Under the pieces are notes generated by a model. That model worked only from the letters and a program-made list of their open reading frames with translations, was not told where the DNA came from and made no database searches. A stretch of 64,000 bases of DNA from Deltaproteobacteria bacterium (GTDB lineage Bacteria > Myxococcota_A > UBA796 > UBA2385), in assembly GCA_018401435.1 (NCBI GenBank), contig JAGYJW010000014.1, positions 62,001 through 126,000 on the forward strand, in the 5' to 3' direction. Positions 56,035 through 64,000 of the stretch are shown piece by piece. Within the stretch, counting starts at the first letter, position 1; each line of letters begins with the position of its first letter. A program made the translations under genes and the position numbers.

Positions 56035-56274
56035 ATGAAGAGCTGCGACGAGGTCCTGGAGCTGATCGCCGAGGGCCCGGTGCCGTCCCTGCCGGCCGCG
56101 GACCAGGCCGAGATCGGAGAGCACCTGGCCTCGTGTGCTGCCTGCGAGGCATTCTTGCGCACCCAGGACGAGGTCGCCCCCCTGGTGCGGGCCGCCCTGG
56201 CGGTCGAGGTTGACGCCGCGCTGCAGGCCGAGCTGGACGCGGCGGTGATGGCGGCCTGGCGCCGGCGGGCCTGA
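56035..56274 (+). CDS. Small soluble anti-sigma factor (zinc-finger type)
   Basis: 79 residues. Starts MKSCDEVLELIAEG and carries HLASCAACEAF, the H-x3-C-x2-C zinc motif of anti-sigma factors. Unlike the 11.8 kb anti-sigma it has no membrane segment, so it would sense a cytoplasmic signal, perhaps redox through its thiols. GAGGG precedes the ATG at 56035. Presumed partner of the sigma factor just upstream. Confidence 0.85.
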   Translation: MKSCDEVLELIAEGPVPSLPAADQAEIGEHLASCAACEAFLRTQDEVAPLVRAALAVEVDAALQAELDAAVMAAWRRRA

Positions 56275-56341
56275 GCGCATCGGCTGGGGACCCGCTGGGT
56301 GTCCTGAGGTGTTGTCCGAAGCTGCCGCAGGCAGAAGCGGT

Positions 56342-56370
56342 TTGCACTCGGACCGGCGCCTGTCTACCCT
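56342..56370 (+). promoter_or_regulatory. Putative promoter of the tonB-like gene
   Basis: TTGCAC (56342-56347), 17-base spacer, TACCCT (56365-56370), 20 bases before the TTG start at 56391. Confidence 0.6.
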
Positions 56371-56390
56371 GAGCGTGGAGGTACGACCCC

Positions 56391-57422
56391 TTGCCACCGA
56401 GGCGGGATTCACGCCGCCGGCCCTTGCTGCCGGCCCTCGTCACCTGGCTGGGCCTCTCGCTGGTTCTGCACGTCCTGATCGTGGGCCTGCTACACCCGCT
56501 ATGGCCCTGTTTGCAGCCCGATCCCCCTCCCCTGCGCTCCATGCCCGTTCACCTGCTGGTGGAGGAGCCGGAGCTGCCCGAGCCACCGGTGGAGGAGGAG
56601 CCCGACGAGCCCGAGCTGGACGGGCAGCTGGTGGACACGCCCCCCCCCGAAGAGGAGGAGCGGCCCGAAGACTACGACTACCTGGCCGAACACGACCGGA
56701 CGGTCGAGAAGGAGACCAAGACCGAAAAGTATCGGATCAACCCCGAGATTCTGGCTGAGGCCTATAGCGAGGATGACCAGGTCCAGTTCGAGGAGGCCTT
56801 CGACCTCAACGTCACCGAGCCCTCCACCGGGGCCCAGGTGGGCAATGACCGCTTCGATCCCGACCGGGATGGCCGCCTGGCCGCCCTGCCCTCCCCCTAC
56901 AGCCTGAGCAACAAGGACGGGCTGCAGAAGCCCGTTCCCGCATCCAGCGCGTCCTCACGGCTGGCTGGCGCCCCCAACAACGATCTGCTGGACGAGGAGC
57001 GCGGAGACGCCGTGCGCCTGAACACCCGCGAGCTGATCGGCGCCACCTACATCAACCGCATCCGGCGCCTGGTGAATTTCTACTGGGATCAGAACCTCAA
57101 CAACCTGCCGTCGTCGGTGCGCTACGCCCGGCCGTCCTATTCGACGGTGGTGATGGTGGTGCTGGACGGCAACGGCGCCCTGGAGAGCCTGGAGGTGATC
57201 AGCCGGTCGGGGTCGGACCCCCTGGACAACGCCGTGGTGCAGGCCTTTCGCATCGCGGGGCCCTTCCCCAACCCCCCCGAACAGCTCATCGCCAAGGACG
57301 GCCGGGTCTACCTCCCCGAGATGGGCTTTGTGGTGAACCTGGGCCAGGCGCGGGCCCCCTATATGGGCGTCGATCCCCGGGCGGGTGTGCGCTTTCCGGG
57401 CATCCTCAAGTCGCCGCGCTGA
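56391..57422 (+). CDS. TonB-family energy transducer
   Basis: 343 residues from a TTG at 56391 with GGAGGT 8 bases upstream. One N-terminal membrane helix (LVTWLGLSLVLHVLIVGLLH, residues ~16-36, with the His typical of TonB), then an acidic Pro/Glu-rich periplasmic spacer and the TonB C-terminal fold (YINRIRRLVNFYWDQNLNNL, STVVMVVLDGNGALESLEVI, SGSDPLDNAVVQAFRIAGPF). TonB transmits proton-motive energy from ExbB/ExbD to outer-membrane receptors, or, in myxobacteria, to gliding complexes. No exbBD or receptor is nearby, though FecR and a barrel lie at 24-27 kb. Confidence 0.88.
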   Translation: MPPRRDSRRRPLLPALVTWLGLSLVLHVLIVGLLHPLWPCLQPDPPPLRSMPVHLLVEEPELPEPPVEEEPDEPELDGQLVDTPPPEEEERPEDYDYLAEHDRTVEKETKTEKYRINPEILAEAYSEDDQVQFEEAFDLNVTEPSTGAQVGNDRFDPDRDGRLAALPSPYSLSNKDGLQKPVPASSASSRLAGAPNNDLLDEERGDAVRLNTRELIGATYINRIRRLVNFYWDQNLNNLPSSVRYARPSYSTVVMVVLDGNGALESLEVISRSGSDPLDNAVVQAFRIAGPFPNPPEQLIAKDGRVYLPEMGFVVNLGQARAPYMGVDPRAGVRFPGILKSPR

Positions 57423-58365
57423 CCCGCACCGTGCCCCGCGGCACGGCGTCGTCTGCATTGAGGATGAGGTCTGGCAGCGCAAAGGCGGCCCGCATGGCCC
57501 GCAGGTTCTCGTTGGCGGTGCCCTTGGCCCAGCTCAGATCCTTGGGGTGCACCCGCAAGGCCAGGCCCGGGCCCACCGCCGCCGCCATCAAGGCGCGGCG
57601 CATGCGGCTGCGGAAGCGGCGCACCTCGACCAGGCCCCGCAGGTTGGGGTGCTGCGGGCCGGCCGAGATGCGGTGGGGCTGGTCCTGGCCGGGCTGGATG
57701 CCCACCCGGATGACGGGCACCTCGGCCTGGTCGAAGACCTCCACCAGCGCCCGCAAGGTGGTCACGGCCTGGCCCAGGGTCATGGGGCTCCAGCGGCCCT
57801 CGGCCACCCAGCTCGCGCTCTCGGCCCCCCGCCAGGCCACCGCCGGGCTCAGGCGGACAAAATCGATGCGCGGGCGGCCCTGGCCGTCGTCACAGAGCCA
57901 ACGGGCCTCGGCCAGGCTGCTGGCGTGGCTGCTTCCGGGCAGCCCGGGGGTCAGGACCAGGCCCACCTGCAGGCCCATGCGGCGCAGCCCCGCCAGCATG
58001 GGCTGCAAGGCGCTGGCCCGGTAGCCGCGGCGGCAGGCCCGCAGGATCCCGTCGTCCAGGGTGAGCACCTCGACCTCGACCGCCTGCAGGCCCGCGGCCA
58101 GCAGCGGGCGCAAGGCGTCGGGGTTGAGGTCGGCGGGGGAGGCCGCGAGGCGCAGGGGGCGGCCGCCCGCGGCCTGCAGCAGCGCATCATCGGGCAGCCC
58201 GCCGCGAAAGAAGGCCACCTCAAAGGGGCTGGACTCGCCGAAACGCTCGGCGTAGTGGGCGATCATCGCGGATACCAGCGCGGGGCTGGGGCGAGGACCG
58301 GGGGGCGGCTGCAAGGCGCAGCGGCTGGGGCTGCCGCCCAGGTCGATGGGGACCCGCCGGCCCAC
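57406..58365 (-). CDS. Elp3/YhcC-like radical-SAM family protein lacking two cluster cysteines
   Basis: 319 residues from the GTG at 58365, two bases after the rnc stop. The protein follows the family that often sits between rnc and smc in other bacteria: RVPIDLGGSPSRCALQ in place of the usual I-P-x-x-x-x-x-x-G-C-P-x-x-C-x-F-C, EVAFFRGGLPDDALL (A-F-Y-G-G-S-F), QAVEVEVLTLDDGILRACRR (I-E-L-G-x-Q-S), LVLTPGLPGS, FVRLSPAVAWRG and PQHPNLRGLVE. The C-x3-C-x2-C ligands at 12, 16 and 19 read Ser12, Cys16, Gln19, so a normal [4Fe-4S] cluster cannot form. Shares 17 bases with the convergent tonB gene. Confidence 0.72.
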   Translation of the reverse strand: MGRRVPIDLGGSPSRCALQPPPGPRPSPALVSAMIAHYAERFGESSPFEVAFFRGGLPDDALLQAAGGRPLRLAASPADLNPDALRPLLAAGLQAVEVEVLTLDDGILRACRRGYRASALQPMLAGLRRMGLQVGLVLTPGLPGSSHASSLAEARWLCDDGQGRPRIDFVRLSPAVAWRGAESASWVAEGRWSPMTLGQAVTTLRALVEVFDQAEVPVIRVGIQPGQDQPHRISAGPQHPNLRGLVEVRRFRSRMRRALMAAAVGPGLALRVHPKDLSWAKGTANENLRAMRAAFALPDLILNADDAVPRGTVRVSAAT

Positions 58366-58367
58366 CC

Positions 58368-59021
58368 TCAGGCCATCCGGGCGCGGTCGGCGCGCAGGAC
58401 CACCAGGGCCCGCCGGGCGGCGTCGTTCTGGGCGGCCTTCTTGCTGCTTCCCTGGCCCCGGGCCAGCTCTTCGTCGCCCAGGAAGACGGCCACCTCCATC
58501 TGGGGGCGGTGGTCGGGGCCGGACTGCTGGATGTCGCGGTAGTCCGGCACCGTGCCATGGCGCTTCTGGAGCAGCTCTTGCAGGGCGATCTTGGGATTGA
58601 CCGGGTCGGCGCGGGCATCTTGGATGCGCCGCGCCCACCGGGCCTGTACCACCGCCCGGGCCACCTCCACCCCTTGGTCCAGCAGGATGGCCCCCAGCAG
58701 GGCCTCCACCAGGTCGGCCTGCAGCTTCACCCGCTCTTCGGGGCGGGACAGGGCCTCCCCCTTGCCCAGGCGCACGAGCGAGATCAGGTCCAGCTCTTGT
58801 GCGATCTCGGCCAGAGCTTCATTCTGGACCAGCTGCTGCCGCTTGCGGGTCAGGGTGCCGGGGTCGTCTTGGGGGAAGCGCGCATAGAGCAGCTCGCTGA
58901 TGGTGAGCTGCAGCACCGCGTCCCCGAGGAATTCGAGGCGTTCGTACCACGCGCCCCCGTTTTCGGCCGCCCAGGACCGGTGGGTGAGGGCCTGGCGGTA
59001 GAGGGCGAAGGGGTCGCTCAT
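58368..59021 (-). CDS. rnc: Ribonuclease III
   Basis: 217 residues. Cuts double-stranded RNA in rRNA processing. The catalytic signature ERLEFLGDAVLQLTISELL and the second acidic cluster DLVEALLGAILLDQG are intact. A double-stranded RNA-binding domain ends the protein (PKIALQELLQKRHGTVPDYR, GQGSSKKAAQNDAARRAL). Start ATG 59021 overlaps the mnmA stop (ATGA). Confidence 0.96.
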   Translation of the reverse strand: MSDPFALYRQALTHRSWAAENGGAWYERLEFLGDAVLQLTISELLYARFPQDDPGTLTRKRQQLVQNEALAEIAQELDLISLVRLGKGEALSRPEERVKLQADLVEALLGAILLDQGVEVARAVVQARWARRIQDARADPVNPKIALQELLQKRHGTVPDYRDIQQSGPDHRPQMEVAVFLGDEELARGQGSSKKAAQNDAARRALVVLRADRARMA

Positions 59022-60091
59022 GCCTGGACCTCGCGGATCCAGCCGCCGCCCAGCACGTCATCGCCCTGGTAGAGCACCACCGCCTGGCCCTTGGCGGCGG
59101 CGCGGGCGGGGGCCCGAAAGTGCACCCAGGCGCTGCGCCCGTCGTCGCTGGCCTGCACCCGGGCGGGCACCAGGCCGCCCCGGTGGCGGATGCGGGCAGA
59201 GAGGCCGTCCAGCTGGGCGAGGTCGGCGGGGTCCCGGGACCAGCTCATGCCGGTGGCCCGCACCGCCTGGTGCAGCAGGGCGTCGTCGGGACCCACCACC
59301 ACGCGCCGGCTGGGAGCGTCGATGGACAGCACATAGAGGGGCTCGCCGGTGGCCACCCCCAGGCCCCGCCGCTGGCCCACCGTGTAGCGCCAGTAGCCGT
59401 CGTGCTGTCCCAGCAGGCGCCCGTCCTGGTGCACGATATCGCCCGATCCGTCCAAGTCGGGGCGTTGTTCCTGGACAAAGCGCGCATGGTCGTCATCGGG
59501 GATGAAGCAGACCTCCTGGCTTTCGGGCTTGTCGGCATTGACCAGGCCCAGGCGCCGGGCGTGGCCGCGCACCTCATCCTTGGTCATGCCGCCCAGGGGG
59601 AAGAGGGTCTGGGCCAGGGCGGCGGGGGTGACGGGAAAGAGGAAGTAGCTCTGGTCCTTGTCCAGGTCGGCGGCCCGCTGCAAGGTGGGGCCGGGGCCGA
59701 TGCGGGCGTAGTGGCCGGTGGCCAGGTGGCTGGCGCCCAAGGCGCGGGCCCGCTGCAGCAGCACCTTGAACTTGAGCACCCCATTGCACTGGATGCAGGG
59801 GTTGGGCGTGGCCCCAGCGGCGTAGGTGGCCACGAAGTCGTCCATCACGGCCTGTTGAAAGGCCTGCCGCAGGTCCATCACATAGAAGGGGATGCCCAGG
59901 CGATCGGCCACCCGGCGGGCGTCCAAGGCGTCGTCCAGACCACAACAGTGCTTGCCCCCCGCGGTGGAGGGGTGGCTGGGGGCGTCGTGCAGCTTCATGT
60001 GCACGCCGATGACCTCGTGGCCCTGCTCCACCAGCAGGCCCGCCACCACCGAGGAGTCCACTCCCCCACTCATCGCTGCCACCACCCTCAC
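59018..60091 (-). CDS. mnmA: tRNA-specific 2-thiouridylase MnmA
   Basis: 357 residues. Puts sulfur on U34 of Lys, Glu and Gln tRNAs. PP-loop SGGVDSS (8-14), nucleophile Cys in NPCIQCNGVLKF, second catalytic Cys in ESQEVCFIPDDD, GHYAR and GQRRGLG. The GTG at 60091 overlaps the desulfurase stop by 4 bases, so sulfur donor and acceptor are made together. HCCGLDDALDARRVA is a variant region seen in several non-gamma-proteobacterial MnmAs. Confidence 0.96.
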   Translation of the reverse strand: MRVVAAMSGGVDSSVVAGLLVEQGHEVIGVHMKLHDAPSHPSTAGGKHCCGLDDALDARRVADRLGIPFYVMDLRQAFQQAVMDDFVATYAAGATPNPCIQCNGVLKFKVLLQRARALGASHLATGHYARIGPGPTLQRAADLDKDQSYFLFPVTPAALAQTLFPLGGMTKDEVRGHARRLGLVNADKPESQEVCFIPDDDHARFVQEQRPDLDGSGDIVHQDGRLLGQHDGYWRYTVGQRRGLGVATGEPLYVLSIDAPSRRVVVGPDDALLHQAVRATGMSWSRDPADLAQLDGLSARIRHRGGLVPARVQASDDGRSAWVHFRAPARAAAKGQAVVLYQGDDVLGGGWIREVQA

Positions 60092-61143
60092 GCGACCTCC
60101 ATGCGGGCCAGGACCCGCTCCAGGGCCGCTATCGCCTCTGCGGGGTCGGTGGCATCGGCTCCGAAGGAGAAGCGCACCGGAACGCCCTGCAGGCCCATGG
60201 CTGCCAGCACATGGCTGGGCTCGGCCGCGCCGGATGCGCAGGCCGAACCGGTGGAGGCGCAGACGCCTTCAAGATCCAGGCCCATCACGATCAAGTCGCC
60301 GGGCTGATCAAAGAGCACGGCGGTGGTATTGGGCAGCCGGGGCGCACCCTCGCCCAGGATTCGCCCGCCCAGGCGCTTGCAGGCCGCCTCAAGCTGGTCC
60401 CGGGGGCCAGGGTCGGTGCGGCCAGCAAGGCGGGCCGCCTCGCCCATTCCGGCGATTGCCGGCACGTTCTCGGTGCCTCCCCGCAGGCCGCGCTCTTGGG
60501 GGCCGCCCCGGATTCGGGCCACAAGGCCAGCCATGCGCGCCGGGCGCAGCAGCAAGGCGCCTGCGCCGCGGGGCCCCCCCATCTTGTGGCTGGACAGGGT
60601 GAGCAGGTCCACCGGCAGGTCCACCGGCAGCCGCCCGGGGAGCTGGCTGGCGTCGCAGTGCAGGGGCAGGCCATGGTGGGCGCAGCGGGCCGCGATGGCG
60701 GCGATGGGCTGCAGCACGCCTGTCTCGTTGTTGGCGGCCATGACGCTGACCAGCCCGACGTGGGGGCCGTGGGCCTCAAATAGGCGGTCGAGGGCGGCGA
60801 GGTCCACCTGCCCCTCCCCGTCCACCGGGATGAAGAGGTCGCCCCAGGCCAGCACCGAGGGGTGCTCGACCGCCGATACCAGGCGCAGGGGCCGGTCGGG
60901 CCGCAGCAGGCCATTGAGGGCCAGGGCGTTGGCCTCGCTGGCGCCGCTGGTGAAGACGACCCCGCGGGCGTCCCAGCCGGCCAAGGCGGCCACCGCCTTG
61001 CGCGCCTGGTCCAGGACCGCCGCTGCCGCCCGTCCCAGGCTGTGGGGCGAGCTGGGGTTGGCCCAGGCCCGGGCCTCGGCGTCCCGCTGGGCGGCCAGGG
61101 CCCCAGCGAGCAGGGGCGCGGTGGCGTTGTGATCGAGGTACAG
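60088..61143 (-). CDS. Cysteine desulfurase (IscS/NifS type)
   Basis: 351 residues if it starts at CTG 61143 (LYLDHNATAPLLAGAL). PLP Lys in LTLSSHKMGGPRGAGALLLR, GGTENVPAIAGM, and catalytic Cys in ASTGSACASGAAEPSHVL. No ATG, GTG or TTG exists in frame near the conserved YLDHNAT; the frame upstream runs into the TPR gene in another register. So either a rare CTG start (GGGGG lies ~7 bases upstream) or a base error. Supplies persulfide sulfur to MnmA encoded next. Confidence 0.88.
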   Translation of the reverse strand: MYLDHNATAPLLAGALAAQRDAEARAWANPSSPHSLGRAAAAVLDQARKAVAALAGWDARGVVFTSGASEANALALNGLLRPDRPLRLVSAVEHPSVLAWGDLFIPVDGEGQVDLAALDRLFEAHGPHVGLVSVMAANNETGVLQPIAAIAARCAHHGLPLHCDASQLPGRLPVDLPVDLLTLSSHKMGGPRGAGALLLRPARMAGLVARIRGGPQERGLRGGTENVPAIAGMGEAARLAGRTDPGPRDQLEAACKRLGGRILGEGAPRLPNTTAVLFDQPGDLIVMGLDLEGVCASTGSACASGAAEPSHVLAAMGLQGVPVRFSFGADATDPAEAIAALERVLARMEVA

Positions 61144-61157
61144 GCGGCCCCCAGGCC

Positions 61158-64000
61158 TTAGAGGCGCGCCTGCAGGCGCTCCTTGAGCACGGCGTGCATC
61201 TGGTCCCAAGGCGGCATGCTGGCCCCGAGCTTGTCGGTCAGGGTCACATCGGCCGCCATGGCCAGGGCGAAGGCCGCCGAGGCCGCGGCCTCGTCGCCGC
61301 AGGCCGCATAGGCCACGCAGCGCACGAGGTGCAGCCCGGCCTCCACGGCCTTCTCTTCGACCTCCAAGGAGAGCCCGCGATCCGCGAGGCTGGCGGCCTC
61401 GGGCCAGTCCTGCTTGCGCAGGGCCAGCTCGGCCAGGCGCAGCAGGGCCTTGGGCTGGGCGGGGTCGAATGCGAGGCTCTTTTCGTAGTGCTGCTGGGCC
61501 TTGTCGGCGAGGTCCAGGCGGGCGTCCAGCACATAGCCCTTGGTCAGGTAGGCCTCGACCACCTCGCTCGGCTCCTGGGCGTGGTAGATGATGTTGTTGT
61601 GCACATTCAGCAGGTTGTTCCAGTCCTTTCGGGCGAACAGCACCGCGGCGATGCCCTGCAGGGCCTTGATGTCGTTGGCCCGCAGGTCCAGCGCCTTGTT
61701 GAAGCGCTTCTTGGCCTTGTCCAGGTTGCCCTGGTGAAGCTCGACCCGGCCGAGGTTCACATAGGTGCGGGCCAGGCGCAGGGGGTCGCCCTGGCCGCCG
61801 GTGAGCTGGAGGATCTGCCGGTAGACATTGCCAGCCTCGTCCCAGCGCTCCTCGTCCATGTAGAGCGGGCCGACGGCCTCGAGGCTGGGCAGGTGGCTGG
61901 GGTTGAGCTTGAGCCCCTGCTCGTAGCGGCCCAGGGCGTCGGTGGTGCGCTTGAGCTTCCGGAGGGCCTCGGCGAAGCGGTAGTAGTAGAGCGCAACCTC
62001 GATCCGGACATCGAAATCGTCGATGTCGCGCTCGTTTTCGGCGGGCTCCATGGCCTCGAATACGGCGACGGCCCCCGCGAGCTCGCCGGCGTTGTAGAGC
62101 CAGTCGCCGCGGAAGCGCAGGGCCTCGCTGTTCAGGGGCTGCTCTTCGAGGACCTTGGCGTAGATGCCGGCGGCGCCGTCCCGGTCGTGCAGGGTCTCGC
62201 TGCGGGTCTGGGCTGCCCGCAGCAGCAGGTCCACCCGCTCCTGGCCCTGCACCGCGCGGGCGTGGTTCTGGATGGCCTCGACCACCAGGTCCCACTGGCC
62301 GCGGGCGGCGTAGACGCGCTCGAGCAGCTCGGCGGCCTCGGGGTCGGGGTGTTCGCCGCCGGTGGCCGCGTCCAGGAAGCGCACGGCCTCGTCTTCGCGG
62401 TAGAGGCGCTTGAAGAAGACCCGGCCCAGCTCGGCCTGCAGGCGGGTGCGGTCGCGCCCGTCCAGCTGCCGCAGTCGGGCCTGGCCCACATCCACGAAGG
62501 TCTGCCAGTCCTCGCGCTGCCGGGCGAGGGCCACCAGGTGCTCCAAGGCGGCGGGGTCTTCAGGACGCAGGTCCAGCACCTTGCGCCAGGCGTCCATGGC
62601 CACCTGGGCTTCGCCGATGCGCTCCTCCCAGGTGGTCGCGATGGCGCGGTAGCGGAGGATCTGCTCTTCGCCGTTCACCACCGTAGCCTCGCGGGCCAGC
62701 ACGCCCACCAGGGCCCGCCAGTCCTCTGCCGCCTCTGCCAGGGCCTTGAGCCCGGTCAGGGACTCCAGGTCCTCGGGGTTGTGGTCGAGGGCGGCGAGGA
62801 AGGCGGCGCGGGCCGCGTCCTGGTCGCCATTGGCGAGGTGCACCTCGGCGACCCGGCGCCGGTAGCGGGCCGCGTCTGCCGGATCGGCGGTCACGGCGGC
62901 CAGGCCGTCCAGGTACTGAATCGCCAGACCGCTCTCGCCGCGGGCGCCGGCGATGCGGGCCAGGGCCTCCAGCACCTCGGCGTCTTCGGGGGTCTCTTCG
63001 TGCAGCTGCCGGTAGAAGTCCCAGGCCTCGTCGGTCTCGGCCAGCTTCTCGGCCAGGATCCACCGGCGCTTGGCGTCGATGGCGGCCCGCTCTTCGGGGT
63101 CGATGCTCTGGCTGCGGCGCAGGGCCAGGGTGTCGAATGCAGCCCGCCAGTCGCCCGTGGCGGCGGCGGCGCGCTCGGCCCGCACCAGCAGGTCGATGCT
63201 GGGGACCTCACCCTGGGAGTCGCTGTCGGCGATGGCCTGACGCAGGCGCAAAGCGGCTTCGGCGGCCAGTCCGGCGGACTCTTCAGCAGCCAGGCGCTCG
63301 TCCAGGGTGGCGTCGCCCAGCTGATCGAAGAGCGCCTGCATGCCAGCGGCGTCCTTGCGGCGGCCGAGCAGGTCCACCAGGGCGTCAAAGGCCCGGCCGC
63401 GCTCGGGGCGGGCTTCAAAGGCCAGGCGGTAGGCGGCCTCTGCGGCGGCGGCATCCTCGGCGGCGCTGTAGAGGTGGGCGGCCAGGACGGCGTACCGACC
63501 GGATGGCTGGCCTTCGACGCCGCGGGCGATCTGCTCGTGGGCGGCGGCGAGGCCCCCGCGTTCGCCCAGGCGGGCCAAGGCGCGCTCCAGGCCGGACGCG
63601 GCCTCCACATCCTTCGGATCCTGCTGCGCGGCGGCCTGCCAGGCTTCCAGGGCCGCTGCCGGGTCTTCCTGCCAGGCCTCGCGGATACGGGCCACCTCGC
63701 CGTGCAGGCGAGCCTCCCTGTCGGCGGCAGCCAGCACCTCCAGGGCGCGCAGGGCCTCCTCCCAGTAGCCGAAACCCTCGGCGAGGCGGGCGAGGGCCCG
63801 CAGCGGACGGGGGCCCTCGGCGGCGAGCACATCGGAGAGGGCCTGCATGGAGCGGGCCACATCGCCCTCGGTGCCGGCGACATCGGCGATGCGCGTCGCC
63901 AGGCTGGCGGCCTCGGCCTCGCTGCGGGGGTTGCCCGCCAGCGCGCCATAGAGGCTGATCAAGCTGCGTCCATCGCCCGACCGCAGGGCGAGGTCTTCGA
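61158..64000 (-). CDS. Long TPR-repeat protein (N-terminus beyond window)
   Basis: At least 947 residues, open at the window edge with EDLALRSGDGRSLISLYGAL. Entirely helical repeats of ~34-42 residues (GRYAVLAAHLYSAAEDAAAA, DRTRLQAELGRVFFKRLYRE, ARTYVNLGRVELHQGNLDKA, QPKALLRLAELALRKQDWPE). No signal, membrane or enzyme domain is visible. Very long TPR arrays of this type are common in myxobacteria and are probably cytoplasmic interaction scaffolds. Ends 14 bases before the desulfurase start on the same strand. Confidence 0.88.
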   Translation of the reverse strand, partial: EDLALRSGDGRSLISLYGALAGNPRSEAEAASLATRIADVAGTEGDVARSMQALSDVLAAEGPRPLRALARLAEGFGYWEEALRALEVLAAADREARLHGEVARIREAWQEDPAAALEAWQAAAQQDPKDVEAASGLERALARLGERGGLAAAHEQIARGVEGQPSGRYAVLAAHLYSAAEDAAAAEAAYRLAFEARPERGRAFDALVDLLGRRKDAAGMQALFDQLGDATLDERLAAEESAGLAAEAALRLRQAIADSDSQGEVPSIDLLVRAERAAAATGDWRAAFDTLALRRSQSIDPEERAAIDAKRRWILAEKLAETDEAWDFYRQLHEETPEDAEVLEALARIAGARGESGLAIQYLDGLAAVTADPADAARYRRRVAEVHLANGDQDAARAAFLAALDHNPEDLESLTGLKALAEAAEDWRALVGVLAREATVVNGEEQILRYRAIATTWEERIGEAQVAMDAWRKVLDLRPEDPAALEHLVALARQREDWQTFVDVGQARLRQLDGRDRTRLQAELGRVFFKRLYREDEAVRFLDAATGGEHPDPEAAELLERVYAARGQWDLVVEAIQNHARAVQGQERVDLLLRAAQTRSETLHDRDGAAGIYAKVLEEQPLNSEALRFRGDWLYNAGELAGAVAVFEAMEPAENERDIDDFDVRIEVALYYYRFAEALRKLKRTTDALGRYEQGLKLNPSHLPSLEAVGPLYMDEERWDEAGNVYRQILQLTGGQGDPLRLARTYVNLGRVELHQGNLDKAKKRFNKALDLRANDIKALQGIAAVLFARKDWNNLLNVHNNIIYHAQEPSEVVEAYLTKGYVLDARLDLADKAQQHYEKSLAFDPAQPKALLRLAELALRKQDWPEAASLADRGLSLEVEEKAVEAGLHLVRCVAYAACGDEAAASAAFALAMAADVTLTDKLGASMPPWDQMHAVLKERLQARL

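Overview
The window is 64 kb of very GC-rich bacterial chromosome (third codon positions almost all G or C), packed with genes whose starts and stops often overlap by 4 bases. The Gram-negative envelope genes (lipoproteins with clear lipoboxes, TonB, FecR, an outer-membrane barrel), many TPR proteins, MopE-type calcium-motif lipoproteins, a bactofilin-like protein and ECF sigma/anti-sigma pairs suggest an uncultured member of the Myxococcota (old Deltaproteobacteria). This is inferred from gene content; no 16S or marker phylogeny was possible. No tRNA, rRNA, insertion sequence, prophage or CRISPR array was recognised.

Layout. 0-5 kb: a truncated molybdopterin-binding-domain gene, two tandem paralogous membrane TPR proteins, coaD and a GAF protein. 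5-15.7 kb: glmS, a two-gene beta-propeller operon, a degenerate metallophosphoesterase, an ECF sigma/anti-sigma/bactofilin-membrane operon, an unknown protein and a DUF4340 protein. 15.8-20.3 kb: a tightly coupled run grpE-trmL-manC-lipoprotein-gmd-rmd that should make GDP-D-rhamnose. 21-32 kb: the most unusual block, with three histidine kinases (one joined to a receiver, one with a decayed ATPase domain, one bare soluble kinase) around a FecR-domain protein, a barrel/Ig protein and a 1,212-residue Ig-domain lipoprotein, and no DNA-binding regulator. 32-41 kb: housekeeping (era, der, mutL, miaA), two envelope proteins, accA and cmk. 41-52 kb: rpsA with its own promoter, structured leader and terminator, then lapA-like, a thiol-oxidoreductase-like lipoprotein, rsmB, mutS, a cell-wall amidase, xerD and a MopE/lamin-tail lipoprotein. 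52-57 kb: a gamma-glutamyltransferase/amidotransferase pair, a ferredoxin, and a second ECF sigma/anti-sigma pair followed by TonB. 57-64 kb, minus strand: a long TPR protein, cysteine desulfurase, mnmA, rnc and a radical-SAM-like protein that has lost two of three cluster cysteines.

How the genes work together: desulfurase and MnmA form the sulfur relay for tRNA 2-thiouridine; MnmA, TrmL, MiaA and RsmB together make a strong RNA-modification theme; MutS and MutL are both present; ManC, Gmd and Rmd form one sugar-nucleotide pathway. Several strong promoters share the form TTGnCn - 16 to 18 - TA(C/G)nnT.

Caution: at least 17 apparent single-base frameshifts interrupt otherwise well-conserved genes, including mutS, xerD and rsmB, usually in G/C runs. 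This looks like uncorrected sequencing error rather than gene death, and affected entries are given as one gene spanning the breaks.
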